DNA of 42,007 nucleotides from an uncultured Lachnospiraceae bacterium. Its GTDB lineage: Bacteria; Bacillota; Clostridia; Lachnospirales; Lachnospiraceae. The DNA lies in the NCBI GenBank assembly GCA_910585215.1, contig CAJUDQ010000016.1, positions 25,292-67,298 of the forward strand. The letters run 5' to 3'. The notes beneath the pieces were generated by a model. It did not search any database. It saw nothing but the letters and a program-made list of their open reading frames with translations, and was not told the DNA's origin. Shown here piece after piece: positions 17,309-27,300 of the stretch. Numbering within the stretch: the first letter of the stretch is position 1; each line of letters opens with the position of its first letter. Made by a program: the position numbers and the translations under genes.

Positions 17309-17951
17309 GTATCTTCCTCTTCGGGAAGTCGTCTTTCATACATTGCGTGAGGCAATTCTCACCGGTGAACTGGAACCCGGAGAGCATCTTATGGAAGTAA
17401 AGCTGGCAAATAAGCTGGGAGTAAGCCGCACACCAGTCAGAGAAGCCATCCGAAAGCTGGAGCTGGAAGGATTGGTAGTTATGACGCCCCGCAGAAGCGC
17501 AGAGGTTGCAAAAATCACAAAGGAAGACCTGATAGACGTGCTGGAGGTAAGAAAAGTCTTGGAAAGTCTGGCAATTGAGCTTAGCTGTAAAAACAGGTCT
17601 GAAGAAGACCTTATAAAATTAAGGGAAAATTTAAAGTGTTTTAAATTGTATATCAATAAAAACAGCGTGACAGAGATTGCCACAACAGATGTGCAATTCC
17701 ACGAGATTATTTACAATTCTACCGGAAATCGTCGTTTAAATCAGATACTTTATAATTTACGAGAACAGATGTATCGGTATCGTCTGGAATATATCAAGGA
17801 CCGCCAGACAAGGAAAAATCTGATACTTGAACATGATGAAATTATTCAGTCCATTCAGGAACGGGATATAGAAAGAGCAAAAAAAGCGATTTTGATTCAT
17901 ATAGAAAAACAGGAAGAGACAATTCTTGGAAATATGGATAAAAATCTGTAA
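17280..17951 (+). CDS. GntR family regulator, FCD domain
   Basis: A 223-residue transcription regulator of the FadR/FCD subgroup of GntR. An N-terminal winged helix (LREAILTGELEPGEHLMEVKLANKLGVSRTPVREAIRKLELEGLV, residues about 20-65) binds DNA. The all-helical C-terminal FCD domain (VLEVRKVLESLAIELS.., with TTDVQFHEIIYNSTGNRRL) usually binds a carboxylate ligand, often through metal coordinated by Asp and His in this segment. The ATG at 17280 lies inside the end of ispE with GGAG at 17267-17270. Its targets are unknown. Position in the ispE operon does not by itself imply control of isoprenoid genes. Confidence 0.92.
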   Translation: MKDISLNTNEYLPLREVVFHTLREAILTGELEPGEHLMEVKLANKLGVSRTPVREAIRKLELEGLVVMTPRRSAEVAKITKEDLIDVLEVRKVLESLAIELSCKNRSEEDLIKLRENLKCFKLYINKNSVTEIATTDVQFHEIIYNSTGNRRLNQILYNLREQMYRYRLEYIKDRQTRKNLILEHDEIIQSIQERDIERAKKAILIHIEKQEETILGNMDKNL

Positions 17952-17976
17952 ATAATTTGGCAAGGCAGACCGATAT
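17949..17976 (+). promoter_or_regulatory. possible sigma-28 (FliA/SigD)-like promoter
   Basis: TAAA (17949-17952), 16 bases, then ACCGATAT (17969-17976). This resembles the motility sigma factor pattern TAAA-15-GCCGATAT, one base longer in spacing and with one -10 mismatch. It overlaps the stop codon of the GntR gene and lies about 115 bases before the next start codon. Tentative. Confidence 0.3.
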
Positions 17977-18091
17977 AGTATATAAGCACAGATATGTGTT
18001 ATGCAATTGGTCTTTGGCTGGTTGCGTATTTAGGTAATCAATTTTTGATTGATTGTATATTATCGCATGGATGCGGGAAAGAGGTGTCATT

Positions 18092-18679
18092 ATGAGTGTA
18101 AATGGAGTTACATCATATGCGGACAATTACAGTACATATGCAGATACAGCATCTAAAGTACAGACTTCGTCCGCAAAGGAATCAGCGGCACAGGGTTCTT
18201 CCTCAAAGGAAGTTGTGTATTCTTCAAAGATGAGTGATAAAGAAAGAGCTGATTTGGTGGCAAAGCTGAAAGCCGACAGTCAGAGGCAGGTAGACAGCTT
18301 TAAGAGCATGGTTCAGGATATGTTTAAAAAGCAGGGCCTTGCTGTGAAAAATTCAGATGATATGTGGTCGATGCTTGCAAGCGGAAAGTTTACCGTAGAT
18401 GCAGCGGCAGCAGAAAAGGCAAAGGGGCTTATTTCAGAAGATGGTTACTGGGGTGTAGACCAGACCTCCGACAGAATTTTTGAAATGGCAAAGGCTTTGT
18501 CAGGTGGAGATGAGAAAGGCATGGAGAAAATGCTCTCAGCATTTGAAAAAGGCTTTAAGCAGGCAACAAAGAGCTGGGGAAAAGCACTTCCAGATATTTC
18601 ACAACAGACATATAAGGCTGTGCAGGAAAAGTTTAAGGCATATCAGGAATCCTTAAAGACAACTGAAGCTGACGCATAA
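18092..18679 (+). CDS. uncharacterised helical protein
   Basis: A 195-residue soluble protein I cannot assign. The start is ATG 18092 with AAAGAGGTG upstream; the frame is open from 18053 but has no better site. The first 50 residues are Ser/Ala/Tyr/Thr-rich and low in complexity (SVNGVTSYADNYSTYADT), probably disordered. The rest is Lys/Ala-rich and predicted helical (DKERADLVAKLKADSQRQVDSFKSMVQDMFKKQG; EKGMEKMLSAFEKGFKQATKSWGKALPDISQQTYKAVQEKFKAYQ). It has no Cys, signal peptide or membrane segment. It is a single gene with its own terminator. A possible motility-type promoter upstream hints at a flagellar-regulon role, weakly. Confidence 0.75.
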   Translation: MSVNGVTSYADNYSTYADTASKVQTSSAKESAAQGSSSKEVVYSSKMSDKERADLVAKLKADSQRQVDSFKSMVQDMFKKQGLAVKNSDDMWSMLASGKFTVDAAAAEKAKGLISEDGYWGVDQTSDRIFEMAKALSGGDEKGMEKMLSAFEKGFKQATKSWGKALPDISQQTYKAVQEKFKAYQESLKTTEADA

Positions 18680-18690
18680 AAAGCAAAAAT

Positions 18691-18732
18691 AAAAGGTCGC
18701 TGGAACAGAGAATAGTTCCAGTGGTCTTTTTT
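18691..18732 (+). terminator. intrinsic terminator
   Basis: A 16-base-pair stem including G-T pairs, AAAAGGTCGCTGGAAC (18691-18706) with GTTCCAGTGGTCTTTT (18715-18730), has an 8-base loop and continues into a T run. It ends the helical-protein gene. Confidence 0.9.
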
Positions 18733-18859
18733 CTTTTATTTTACAGGACTTAAAAAATTGTTTTGTCTTTTTCTCTTCTTTGGAAAACAAAATTCTAAAA
18801 TTCTCTGCTCTATGCATATACTGTAATAATTGTAAAAGTATTATGGAAGTGTCATAGCT

Positions 18860-19282
18860 TTGAAATTTCTAAATAAATTAAAGATTGTGTCATTGAGTGC
18901 TGCAGGTCTGCTCTGTATTTTTCTGGCAGGCTGCAGTGTGCAGAAGTATGATGAAACAAAGGAAAATGATGTTGATTTTACCATATTATCGGAGGAAGAA
19001 ATACCGGAACAGGTAAGCGAGATTATTGAATCTTCCAAGACCGAAAATTTCAGAAAAACCTACAGTGACAAGGACTATCTGTATATTATTATAGGATATG
19101 GCGCGCAGCCTACCAGCAGCTACAGTATAGAGATACAGGAACTGTATGAATCTTCCGATGCCCTCTATGTTACATCTATGCTCAAAGGTCCTTCGCGGAC
19201 AGAAAAAGTGCTGGAGATAGAAACCTATCCCTGTATTGTAGTAAAGGTTCAGCATACAGACAAGGCGGTAGTTTTTCAGTAA
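18860..19282 (+). CDS. lipoprotein with PrcB-like C-terminal domain
   Basis: A 140-residue predicted lipoprotein. The TTG at 18860, with GGAAG about 10 bases upstream, gives a classical lipoprotein signal: MKFLNKLK, a hydrophobic run and LAGC with Cys at about residue 25. The mature part (YIIIGYGAQPTSSYSIEIQELYESSDALYVTSMLKGP...YPCIVVKVQHTDKAVVF) resembles the PrcB C-terminal domain: a G-x-x-P-T-x-x-Y-x-I motif followed by alternating strands. PrcB of Treponema is a subunit of a surface protease complex; in Clostridia the family is of unknown role. It is a single small gene before a spore-coat type gene, possibly a spore-envelope or cell-surface factor. Confidence 0.65.
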   Translation: MKFLNKLKIVSLSAAGLLCIFLAGCSVQKYDETKENDVDFTILSEEEIPEQVSEIIESSKTENFRKTYSDKDYLYIIIGYGAQPTSSYSIEIQELYESSDALYVTSMLKGPSRTEKVLEIETYPCIVVKVQHTDKAVVFQ

Positions 19283-19334
19283 TTGATATCGAGATGGAAG
19301 TCCCTGCTTTTGTATGTCAGGAGCTTCAATTTAT

Positions 19335-19386
19335 GCATAATATCTGTATTTTTTCATATAAATAATATATAGACTGAAAAATACAG
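19335..19386 (+). promoter_or_regulatory. inverted repeat with sigma-E-like promoter motif
   Basis: CTGTATTTTTTCA (19344-19356) pairs with TGAAAAATACAG (19375-19386), one base bulged, about ten bases before the next ribosome binding site. The same stretch has CATAAT (19335-19340), 14 bases, then CATATAAAT (19355-19363), which resembles the mother-cell sigma-E pattern and suits a spore-morphogenesis gene. The inverted repeat is certain; the promoter reading is tentative. Confidence 0.35.
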
Positions 19387-19406
19387 AAAAATATATGGAG
19401 GAAAAC

Positions 19407-20966
19407 ATGGAAACAGCCAAATCATTTATACATATGAATAATTTAAAGGGGCAGATAGTGACACAGCTTACACTGGATGATGATTTTAATGTTCCTGATA
19501 TAAATGCGGATATTGAGAAATATATTACAAAGGATGCACTGGTGCATATTGAAAGTGTGAAGGCAAGCGAAGGCAGAGTAAATATCCGTGGCAGAATGGA
19601 TTTTAAAATTCTCTACGGATGCAGCAGTGATAAAAAGGTGATACATAGTATGGGGAATTCCATTCCCTTTGACGAGATTATAAATGGTGATAAAATAGGA
19701 AATAATGATGTGGTCAATGTAAAGTGTACCATAGATGACCTGAATATCGGCATTATTAATACCAGAAAAATAAGCGTAAAGGCGGTTTTGACACTGAATG
19801 TATCTGCAGAGCAGGTACATGATATTGAAGCGGTGGAGGAAATTACAGAAGATGATTCTGTCAATTATTTAAGACGGAAAGAACAGATTATGCAAATAGT
19901 GGTAAATAAGAAAGATACTTATAGAATCAGGGAGGATATTGAACTCTCGGCAAATAAACCAAATATTTCGGAGATTTTGTGGAGTACAGTAGCTCTAAAT
20001 AATATTTCCACGCGGCTTTATCCTGAAAAAGTGGGAGTAAGCGGAGAGCTTATGCTTTTTATGCTGTATGATGACGAGGAAGAGGATACTCCGGTGCAGT
20101 GGATGGAGGCATCTGTTCCATTTGATGGAAGCATTGATGTGTCAGGCTGTGATGAAGATATGCTGGGAGATATTGAAACTTCCATATCCAGTGTCAACGT
20201 AAATATCAAACCGGATTATGACGGAGAGCAGCGCATGGTAGAGCTGGAAGTGGTATTGGAACTTGCCATGAGAGTATACAAGGAAGATGAAGTTTCTATT
20301 TTAAGTGATGTGTATTCACTGAAAAATGAATTGACCCCTGTTTATCAGGAATTGTCTTACAGTACTCTTGTAACAAAGAATATTTCCAAGTGCAAAATAA
20401 ATGATAAGCTGCGGCTGGACAAAGACAGCGGACATGTGCTTCAACTTTTGAGCGCGCAGGGAGCTGCATGTATAGAAGATGTCTTTGTAGAGGAGAAAGG
20501 ACTTCGAGTGGAAGGGATTGTCAAGATGAAGATTATGTATGTTTCATCGGATGACAGGATGCCACTGAATATTGCGGATGAAGTAGTGCCTTTTTCGCAT
20601 TTAATTGAAGCGCAGGGAGTAACAGAGCAGTCCATGTCATTTATTCGTCCGTCGCTGGAACAGATATCTACGGTAATGTCCGGAAATAATGAGATAGAAG
20701 TGAAATGCTCGGCAGTACTGGATACGCTGGTACTGGATAATAAAAGCTCAAAATTTATCAAGGAGGTACAGAGTGTTCCGTTTGATTTGAAGAAGCTGCA
20801 GAATATTCCTAGTATGGCGGGGTATGTGGTGAAGGAGAGAGATACGCTGTGGGAGATTGCGAAGAGATACTGCACAACGATTCAGTCGATTATGAAGATT
20901 AATGAGATGAAAAGTGAAAATATAAATAAAGGGGATATGCTGGTGATTATTAAGGAAACACCATAA
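19407..20966 (+). CDS. SPOCS (DUF3794) and LysM protein, SipL-like
   Basis: A 519-residue protein with repeated DUF3794/SPOCS beta-rich modules (about residues 30-130, 150-270 and 310-420) and a C-terminal LysM domain (YVVKERDTLWEIAKRYCTTIQSIMKIN... to KGDMLVII, about 470-515). This layout matches SipL of Clostridioides difficile, which uses its LysM domain to bind SpoIVA and attach the coat to the forespore. It has no signal peptide, as expected for a mother-cell protein. GGAGG at 19397-19401 fixes the ATG at 19407; the ATG at 19395 overlaps that site. Family identity is strong, orthology to SipL only likely, since Clostridia carry several SPOCS proteins. Confidence 0.85.
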   Translation: METAKSFIHMNNLKGQIVTQLTLDDDFNVPDINADIEKYITKDALVHIESVKASEGRVNIRGRMDFKILYGCSSDKKVIHSMGNSIPFDEIINGDKIGNNDVVNVKCTIDDLNIGIINTRKISVKAVLTLNVSAEQVHDIEAVEEITEDDSVNYLRRKEQIMQIVVNKKDTYRIREDIELSANKPNISEILWSTVALNNISTRLYPEKVGVSGELMLFMLYDDEEEDTPVQWMEASVPFDGSIDVSGCDEDMLGDIETSISSVNVNIKPDYDGEQRMVELEVVLELAMRVYKEDEVSILSDVYSLKNELTPVYQELSYSTLVTKNISKCKINDKLRLDKDSGHVLQLLSAQGAACIEDVFVEEKGLRVEGIVKMKIMYVSSDDRMPLNIADEVVPFSHLIEAQGVTEQSMSFIRPSLEQISTVMSGNNEIEVKCSAVLDTLVLDNKSSKFIKEVQSVPFDLKKLQNIPSMAGYVVKERDTLWEIAKRYCTTIQSIMKINEMKSENINKGDMLVIIKETP

Positions 20967-20982
20967 GCAGAGAAGAATTTTT

Positions 20983-21031
20983 AAAAAAGCATCAGGGAAA
21001 TAACTGATATATTTTCCGTGATGCTTTTTTT
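20983..21031 (+). terminator. strong intrinsic terminator
   Basis: AAAAAAGCATCA..GGAAA pairs with TTTTCC.TGATGCTTTTTT (20983-21031), a long stem with an 11-base loop and flanking A and T runs. It ends the SPOCS/LysM gene and could work in both directions. Confidence 0.92.
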
Positions 21032-21390
21032 AATGCTTTTTACCTGTTGTTTGGCAATCCTTATTCTTATGAGCGTGTTCACTTTGCCACCTATTGTACA
21101 GGACAAAAAAGTCCAGAATGCTATTTTTATCGTTTTAGAAAAAATTATACAATTTATATGAATAAAACTGGATTTATCCATTTTTTTTGGTGGATAGTTC
21201 TTTTACATTTGGGTGAGTTTGTAAAAAATAAAATGAAGAGAAAATACATTTTATATATATTGACAAAAAAATGAAAGGTTGGTACAATCATACTTATAAG
21301 TAGATTTTAATATAGGGGAAATCTGCGAGAATTTATAAAATATAATTTCTTCCCATCCTGAGAGATTATATATGAAAAAGGAGGTAAAAA
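21032..21390. other. intergenic leader of the first GH43 gene
   Basis: 359 AT-rich bases with no convincing gene; a 75-codon open frame (21047-21274) lacks family features and ends at the promoter. The region holds a short TGGA/TCCA hairpin before eight T residues (about 21169-21188), a small GGAC/GTCC hairpin near 21102, the sigma-A promoter at 21260-21288, and an approximately 100-base 5' leader. The ribosome binding site AAGGAGG lies just before ATG 21391. Confidence 0.6.
21249..21301 (+). promoter_or_regulatory. sigma-A promoter, copy 1 of duplicated 53-bp block
   Basis: TTGACA (21260-21265), 17 bases, TACAAT (21283-21288). The 53-base block 21249-21301 is almost identical to 27757-27809 before the second GH43 gene, differing only in a 7-base spacer stretch and one base after the -10. 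The block ends with the palindrome ACTTATAAGT (21292-21301), around the expected transcription start. Confidence 0.9.
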
Positions 21391-24300
21391 ATGAAGGTAA
21401 AAGAAAAGACCGACAAGGCTGGTATAGCCTCAGGTCGAATATTTTTAGAGGGGGGGGGTAAAAGAAAGATAGGGAAAAAAGTTGCTTCTTATGTATTAAC
21501 AGTTCTTATGATTATCAATACAGCTTTTATTGATGGCATATTTATTGTTAAGCCGATTGAAGCAATAGCAGCTAATGAGAGTAGTATTGATTTGGAGTCA
21601 GATTTATTGATGTATTATGACTTTAATGATTCATTGAACAATAAAGTTTATAATACAACTGCATTAAATGGAAGTGATAAGCTGTCTTATATAGAAGGCA
21701 TGTCAGGAAAAGCATTATATTTTAGTAGTGCTGATGCAGCAATCAAAAGTTATGAAGGAATTCCAGAAGATACCACTGAATATACTTTGTCTTATTGGGT
21801 AAAACAGGATGATGCCAGTAAAGCAAACAGTGCTGCATTTATAGACACTAATTGTCAGTATTTATTATTTGGCAGTAATGGATCGAATCTTTGGCCGATG
21901 GTACGTATTAGCACAAATAATGCAGAACATAGCTGGGATAATGAGCAAAATCGTTTGGATAGATTTGCTACAGGAAAAAGTATGGCTCCTACTACAGACT
22001 GGTCTTATTTTACAGCAACCGTATCATCTGATGGAACACTCAAAATGTATGTAAATGGTCAATTGGTATCTGATTTACATGAGAATGGGGCAACAGATGC
22101 AGGATATATGCTTAAAAAAGATGGTTCTTCATTCTTTTCAAATCAATTGCAAGGATGGAATCAACTGTCACTTGGCGGTGGAGACTGGTGGAATGCTGCT
22201 GCAGGTAACGGATTTATTGGGGCTTTAGATGAAGTTACATTTTATACCCGTGCGTTGTCTTCAAATGAAGTGGCAGCATTATATGCAAATAAAGGTATAC
22301 CAAGTAACTCTGGAGAGTTTGAAGATTCAGACAAAGTTGTTCCACAGCATGTCAGTGTCCATGACCCAAGTATTGTGAAAGATGAAAAAACAGGTATGTA
22401 CTATGTCTTTGGTTCACATATGGCATGGGCAAAATCAAAAGACCTGATTCATTGGGAAACTTTTACCAATAACATTAACACAGATTTTAAAAATCTTTTT
22501 AAAAAGGGAGAAGCATGGGCTTCACATGGAAGCAGCAGCTATGACTTGTCTGGAAATCTGTGGGCACCGGATGTTATCTGGAACGAAGAAATGGGCAAAT
22601 GGTGTATGTATATGAGTGTAAACGGGGATAAATGGTATACATCTATTGCACTTCTCACTGCTGATTCTTTGGAGGGAGACTGGACATATGTAGATACAAT
22701 TGTATATTCCGGTTTTACAAATTCTACAGAAGCAGCAGAGACAGATTATGCCAAAGTAATTGGAAATAATACGGTTGACCCTCGGTATTTGGAAAATCGT
22801 AATGGAAGCCGTACTTATGGCATGAATGCAATTGACCCGTGTGTGCTCTATGATGATGCGGGAAATCTCTGGATGACATATGGTTCATGGTTTGGTGGAA
22901 TTTATATGCTGAAGCTGGACAGCAAGACAGGACTTCGCGATTATACCGAGACATATCAAACCGTTGCCAATACATCCGATGCTTATCAGGGTATTAAGAT
23001 TGCCGGAGGGCAGCATGTGTCAGGAGAAGCTTCTTATATCGAAAAGATTGGTGATTATTGGTATCTGTTTATGTCAAACGGTGGTCTTACGGCAACTGGA
23101 GGATATAATATGCGTATCTTCAGATCTTCTGATATCAAAGGACCATATGTGGATTACAGTGGAGATGATGCGCGTTATACAAGTGCAGTAAATAACATTA
23201 ATGGAACTGTAGGAAATCGTCCAATGTCCGGTTATCAGTGGAGCTATATGTCTGTTGGACAGGTGGCACAGGGACATAATTCTGCTTTTTTGGATAGTGA
23301 TGGAAGAAGTTATCTTGTGTATCATACAAGATTTAATGATGGTACAGAAGGACATCAGGTACGTGTACATCAGATGTTTTTAAATGAAGAAGGCTGGCTT
23401 GTAACTGCTCCATTTGAGTACACAGGAGAAACACTGACAAATCAGGTAACTGCCGAAGATGTTACTGGTATGTATGAAGTACTTTTTCATAAGTTGAATA
23501 TTAATTATGGAAGTCTTGAGGTTGTAAAAGGAGAAAATATTACTTTTAATACTGATGGAACCATTACGGGCGACCGTACCGGAACATGGGCTTTCAGTCA
23601 AAAAGGAAAGCCTTATGTAACGTTGAAAATTGGAAATACTACATATAAGGGTGTTTTTGTAAAACAGCAGATGGAAGAGTCAACAGATACTACATGGACC
23701 TTTACTGTTCTTGGAGATGATGAAATCAGTGTATGGGGATATAAATATGTCGGAGATGGTACAGAACTTGCAGAAAAAGCTGCTGCCAATTTATCCATGC
23801 CAGAGGGAACTTTCATAAATTTGACACTTCCTTCAAAGGGAATCAATGCTTCTACAATTACTTGGAAGTCTTCAAATGAAGCAGTTCTTGCTTCTGACGG
23901 AACAGTAACTGAACCAGATACAGATACAGAAGTAACACTTACAGGAACCTTTACAGTCAATGGAGCTTCTGTAAATAAAAATTATAAAATAATGGTTTAT
24001 TCTCCACAGACAGATACAGAGAATAAAATATTAAAGAAATATTTTACTGGTCAGGAAGTGGATTTAACAAGTGCAGTGAAAGGTACTTATCAGTATGCCA
24101 ATCCATTTTATGATGGAACTACAAAAGGGCTGCAGATGTATAACGGTGCATCTATTAAGTTTGATGTAAACCCTACTGCTGGAGCTGACCAGTGGCTGAC
24201 TGATATTATCGGCTTTAATACCGGAAATACAGGAGGGCTGTATTTTGAGGGTAATTCCTATTTAGGATTTAATCACGGCGCTGGAAAAATTTTTGATGCA

Positions 24301-27300
24301 AATGTTGTCAATGGCTCTAGTTGGGCATGGGGAACTAATTTTATCACTACTTCGGCTTCTGTGGAAATCAAGATTCTTCCAACCGGATTTGAAGTATATG
24401 TGAATGATGTACTGGCATATAATCAGGCAGATATAGGAGGCAAAGTACCAGGAAGTACGGATATGGCTTCATGGGCAAGTATTCTGGATTTTCTTCAGAA
24501 TGCGGCAACCTATCTTAATTTTGGATGGGGCTCATGGTGGGAAGGCGGATATAAAGGAACCATCAGCAATGTTGAGCTTTCTGTTCTTCCAATTGAGGTA
24601 ACAGATACTACGGGATATCTGTATTATGAGAATTTTAACAAGCTGGCTGGAAAGACAGGAAATGATACAGGCTGGATTTCCCCTAATGCATCAGATAAAT
24701 TATCTATAATAGCTGCATCGGATGCTCATGGATATTATTTGAGTTATGCAAATCCGGCAACAAGTGGAAATAGGGTAGCCTATACAGTATTTCCTAAAGA
24801 AGCGAATGTAAGTAAAGATTTTATGGTCGAAGCTGATATTATGTTAAACTCTGGTGGTGATAATGCTACAGTGTTTGCTATTACCGATGCTTTACATACA
24901 AATACTAAAAATAATGATATAACAGAGGGATATTTCCTAAAACTTACTGTTGCAAAAGGTTCAACTACTTGTACTGTGGCAGGTACAGATTACAGTTTTA
25001 CATTGCCAAAAAATACTTGGGTTCATGTGAGTGTCAGTGTGGATGAAAATGGAAATATAGTTGCAAAAGTAGGAGATAAAGAACTGACAGGAACATCTAC
25101 AGCAACAGCTGCTTTAGGAGGAATGTTCCTACTTAATGCCCGTTCAGGAAGTTATTCTGCAGTTGATAATATCGCTGTTCATGCACATGACTGGGGTGAA
25201 GGTACAGTAACAAAGAAGCCAACCTGTACAGAAACAGGTATCAAAACTTATACCTGTTCTGTTTGTCAGGAAACGAAAACAGAGGAACTTGAGGTAACAG
25301 AGCATACATGGGATGATGGAAAAGAGACAAAAGCTCCAAGCTGTACAGAAACAGGTGTAAAAACTTATACCTGTACCGCCTGCAAGGAAACGAAAACAGA
25401 AGAAATCAAAGCAACAGGCCATACAGAATCCGAACCTGTGGAAGAAAACAGAGTGGAAGCAACCTGTATAAAGGAAGGCTCTTATGATTTGGTAGTACGT
25501 TGCAGTGTATGTGATGAAATTCTCAGTACAGAGAAGAAAACAATACCACTTGCAGAGCATACATGGGATGAGGGCGAAATAAAAGTTGAGCCAACGTGTA
25601 CAGAGACAGGTACGAAGATTTGTACTTGTACAGTATGTGGGGAAACCAAAGAAGAAATAGTCGATGCACTTGGTCATATTGCCAATGATGGCGGTACAAT
25701 AGTAAAAGAGCCAACCTGTACAGAAGATGGAATACTTGATTTTACCTGTTCACGCTGTCATCAGGGTGTTACACAGCCGATAGAGGCGCTTGGCCATGAC
25801 TGGACTGAATGGAATATTGAAAAAGAACCAACCTGTACAGAAGATGGTAAAAGAAGCCACAGTTGTAAACGTACTGATTGTGGTGAGGTTGAAGAGCAAA
25901 TACTGCCAGCGCTTGATCATATGTGGAGTGAATGGAGTATCACATCTCCTGCAACCTGTACAAAAGATGGTGAAAAAACCAGAACATGTACCCGTACTGG
26001 CTGTGGTGAAATTGAAAAAGAGTCCATAGAGGCACTTGGTCATACAGCTGGTGAAACGGTAAAGGAAAATGAAATCAAAGCAACCTGTGAAACAGAAGGT
26101 TCTTATGATGAAGTAGTATACTGTAGTGTATGTAAGGAAGAACTGGAAAGAGTACACAAGACTGTTTCAGCACTTGGCCATACAGCCGGTGAAGCAGTAA
26201 AGGAAAATGAAGTGGAAGCAACTTGTGAAACAGAGGGTTCTTATGATGAAGTAGTATATTGCAGTGTATGTAAGGAAGAACTGGAAAGAGTACACAAGAC
26301 TGTTTCAGCACTTGGCCATACAGCCGGTGAAACCGTAAAGGAAAATGAAGTAGAAGCAACCTGTGAAACAGAAGGTTCTTATGATGAAGTAATATATTGC
26401 AGTGTATGTAAAAAAGAAATGAGCAGAGTGCACAAGACTGTTTCAGCACTTGGTCATACAGCTGGTGAGGCTGTAAAAGAAAATGAAGTGGAAGCAGCCT
26501 GCGAAACAGAAGGTTCTTATGATGAAGTAGTATATTGCAGTGTATGTAAAAAAGAAATGAGCAGAAATGGTAAAACAGTACCAGCGCTTGGTCACGACTG
26601 GACTCAGGAGGGAACAATAACAAAAGAACCAACCTGTACAGAAAAAGGTGAAAAGACATATACCTGCTCACGTTGTGACAGTATCAGAACCGAAGAAATT
26701 CCGGCAACGGGTCACAGCTACAAGGAGCCGGTGTTTATATGGAAAAGTGATGACTCGGTAACAGCAGAATTTATCTGTACACTTTGTAGTGAGACTAATG
26801 TTGTGAACGCTGAGGTAAAAATTACTACAAAGAATGGCATAGCTACACATGTTGCTTCTGTAACATTTGATGGTAAAATTTATACAATCACCAAACAGAT
26901 TATTCTGCTTGAGGAAGAAACAGATAAGAGAATTGTAGTTTCTGACACATGGGAAGAAATTCCTGAAAGTCTTGTGGAAGCAAAACTGGATACAAAGGAA
27001 AAGATTGTAGAAAAACTGTCAAAGGTAGTTATTGAAAATGGACATTCCAGCAAAAACAGTGCTTTTTATGATGTAGTACTGCAAACTTTGGAGAGTGATG
27101 GAACTACATGGAAAACAGTTACTGCCGAGAATTTCCCGAAGGAAGGTGTTACACTTATAATTCCATATCCGGAAGGAACGAACCGATTTGGTTTTGATTT
27201 TATGGTAACACATATGTTTACTGTTTCCATGAATGGTTATCATCCGGGTGATGTAGAGATTCTGAATGCGGAAAAGACAGAGAATGGTCTTAAAGTGACT

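Noticed and set aside
21047..21274. 75-codon + strand open frame before GH43 gene 1
   Set aside because: No family resemblance, odd composition, and it overlaps the promoter -35 region. It is probably chance in AT-rich intergenic DNA.
26041..26592. CRISPR-like array
   Set aside because: Units are 138 bases, contiguous, in frame and lack unique spacers. They are protein-coding tandem repeats. The same holds for 40042-40233.
25144..26671. Long minus-strand open frames (25144-25677 and 26075-26671)
   Set aside because: They are antisense shadows of the repetitive Cys-rich coding array, without ribosome binding sites or family features. Repeats keep all frames open.
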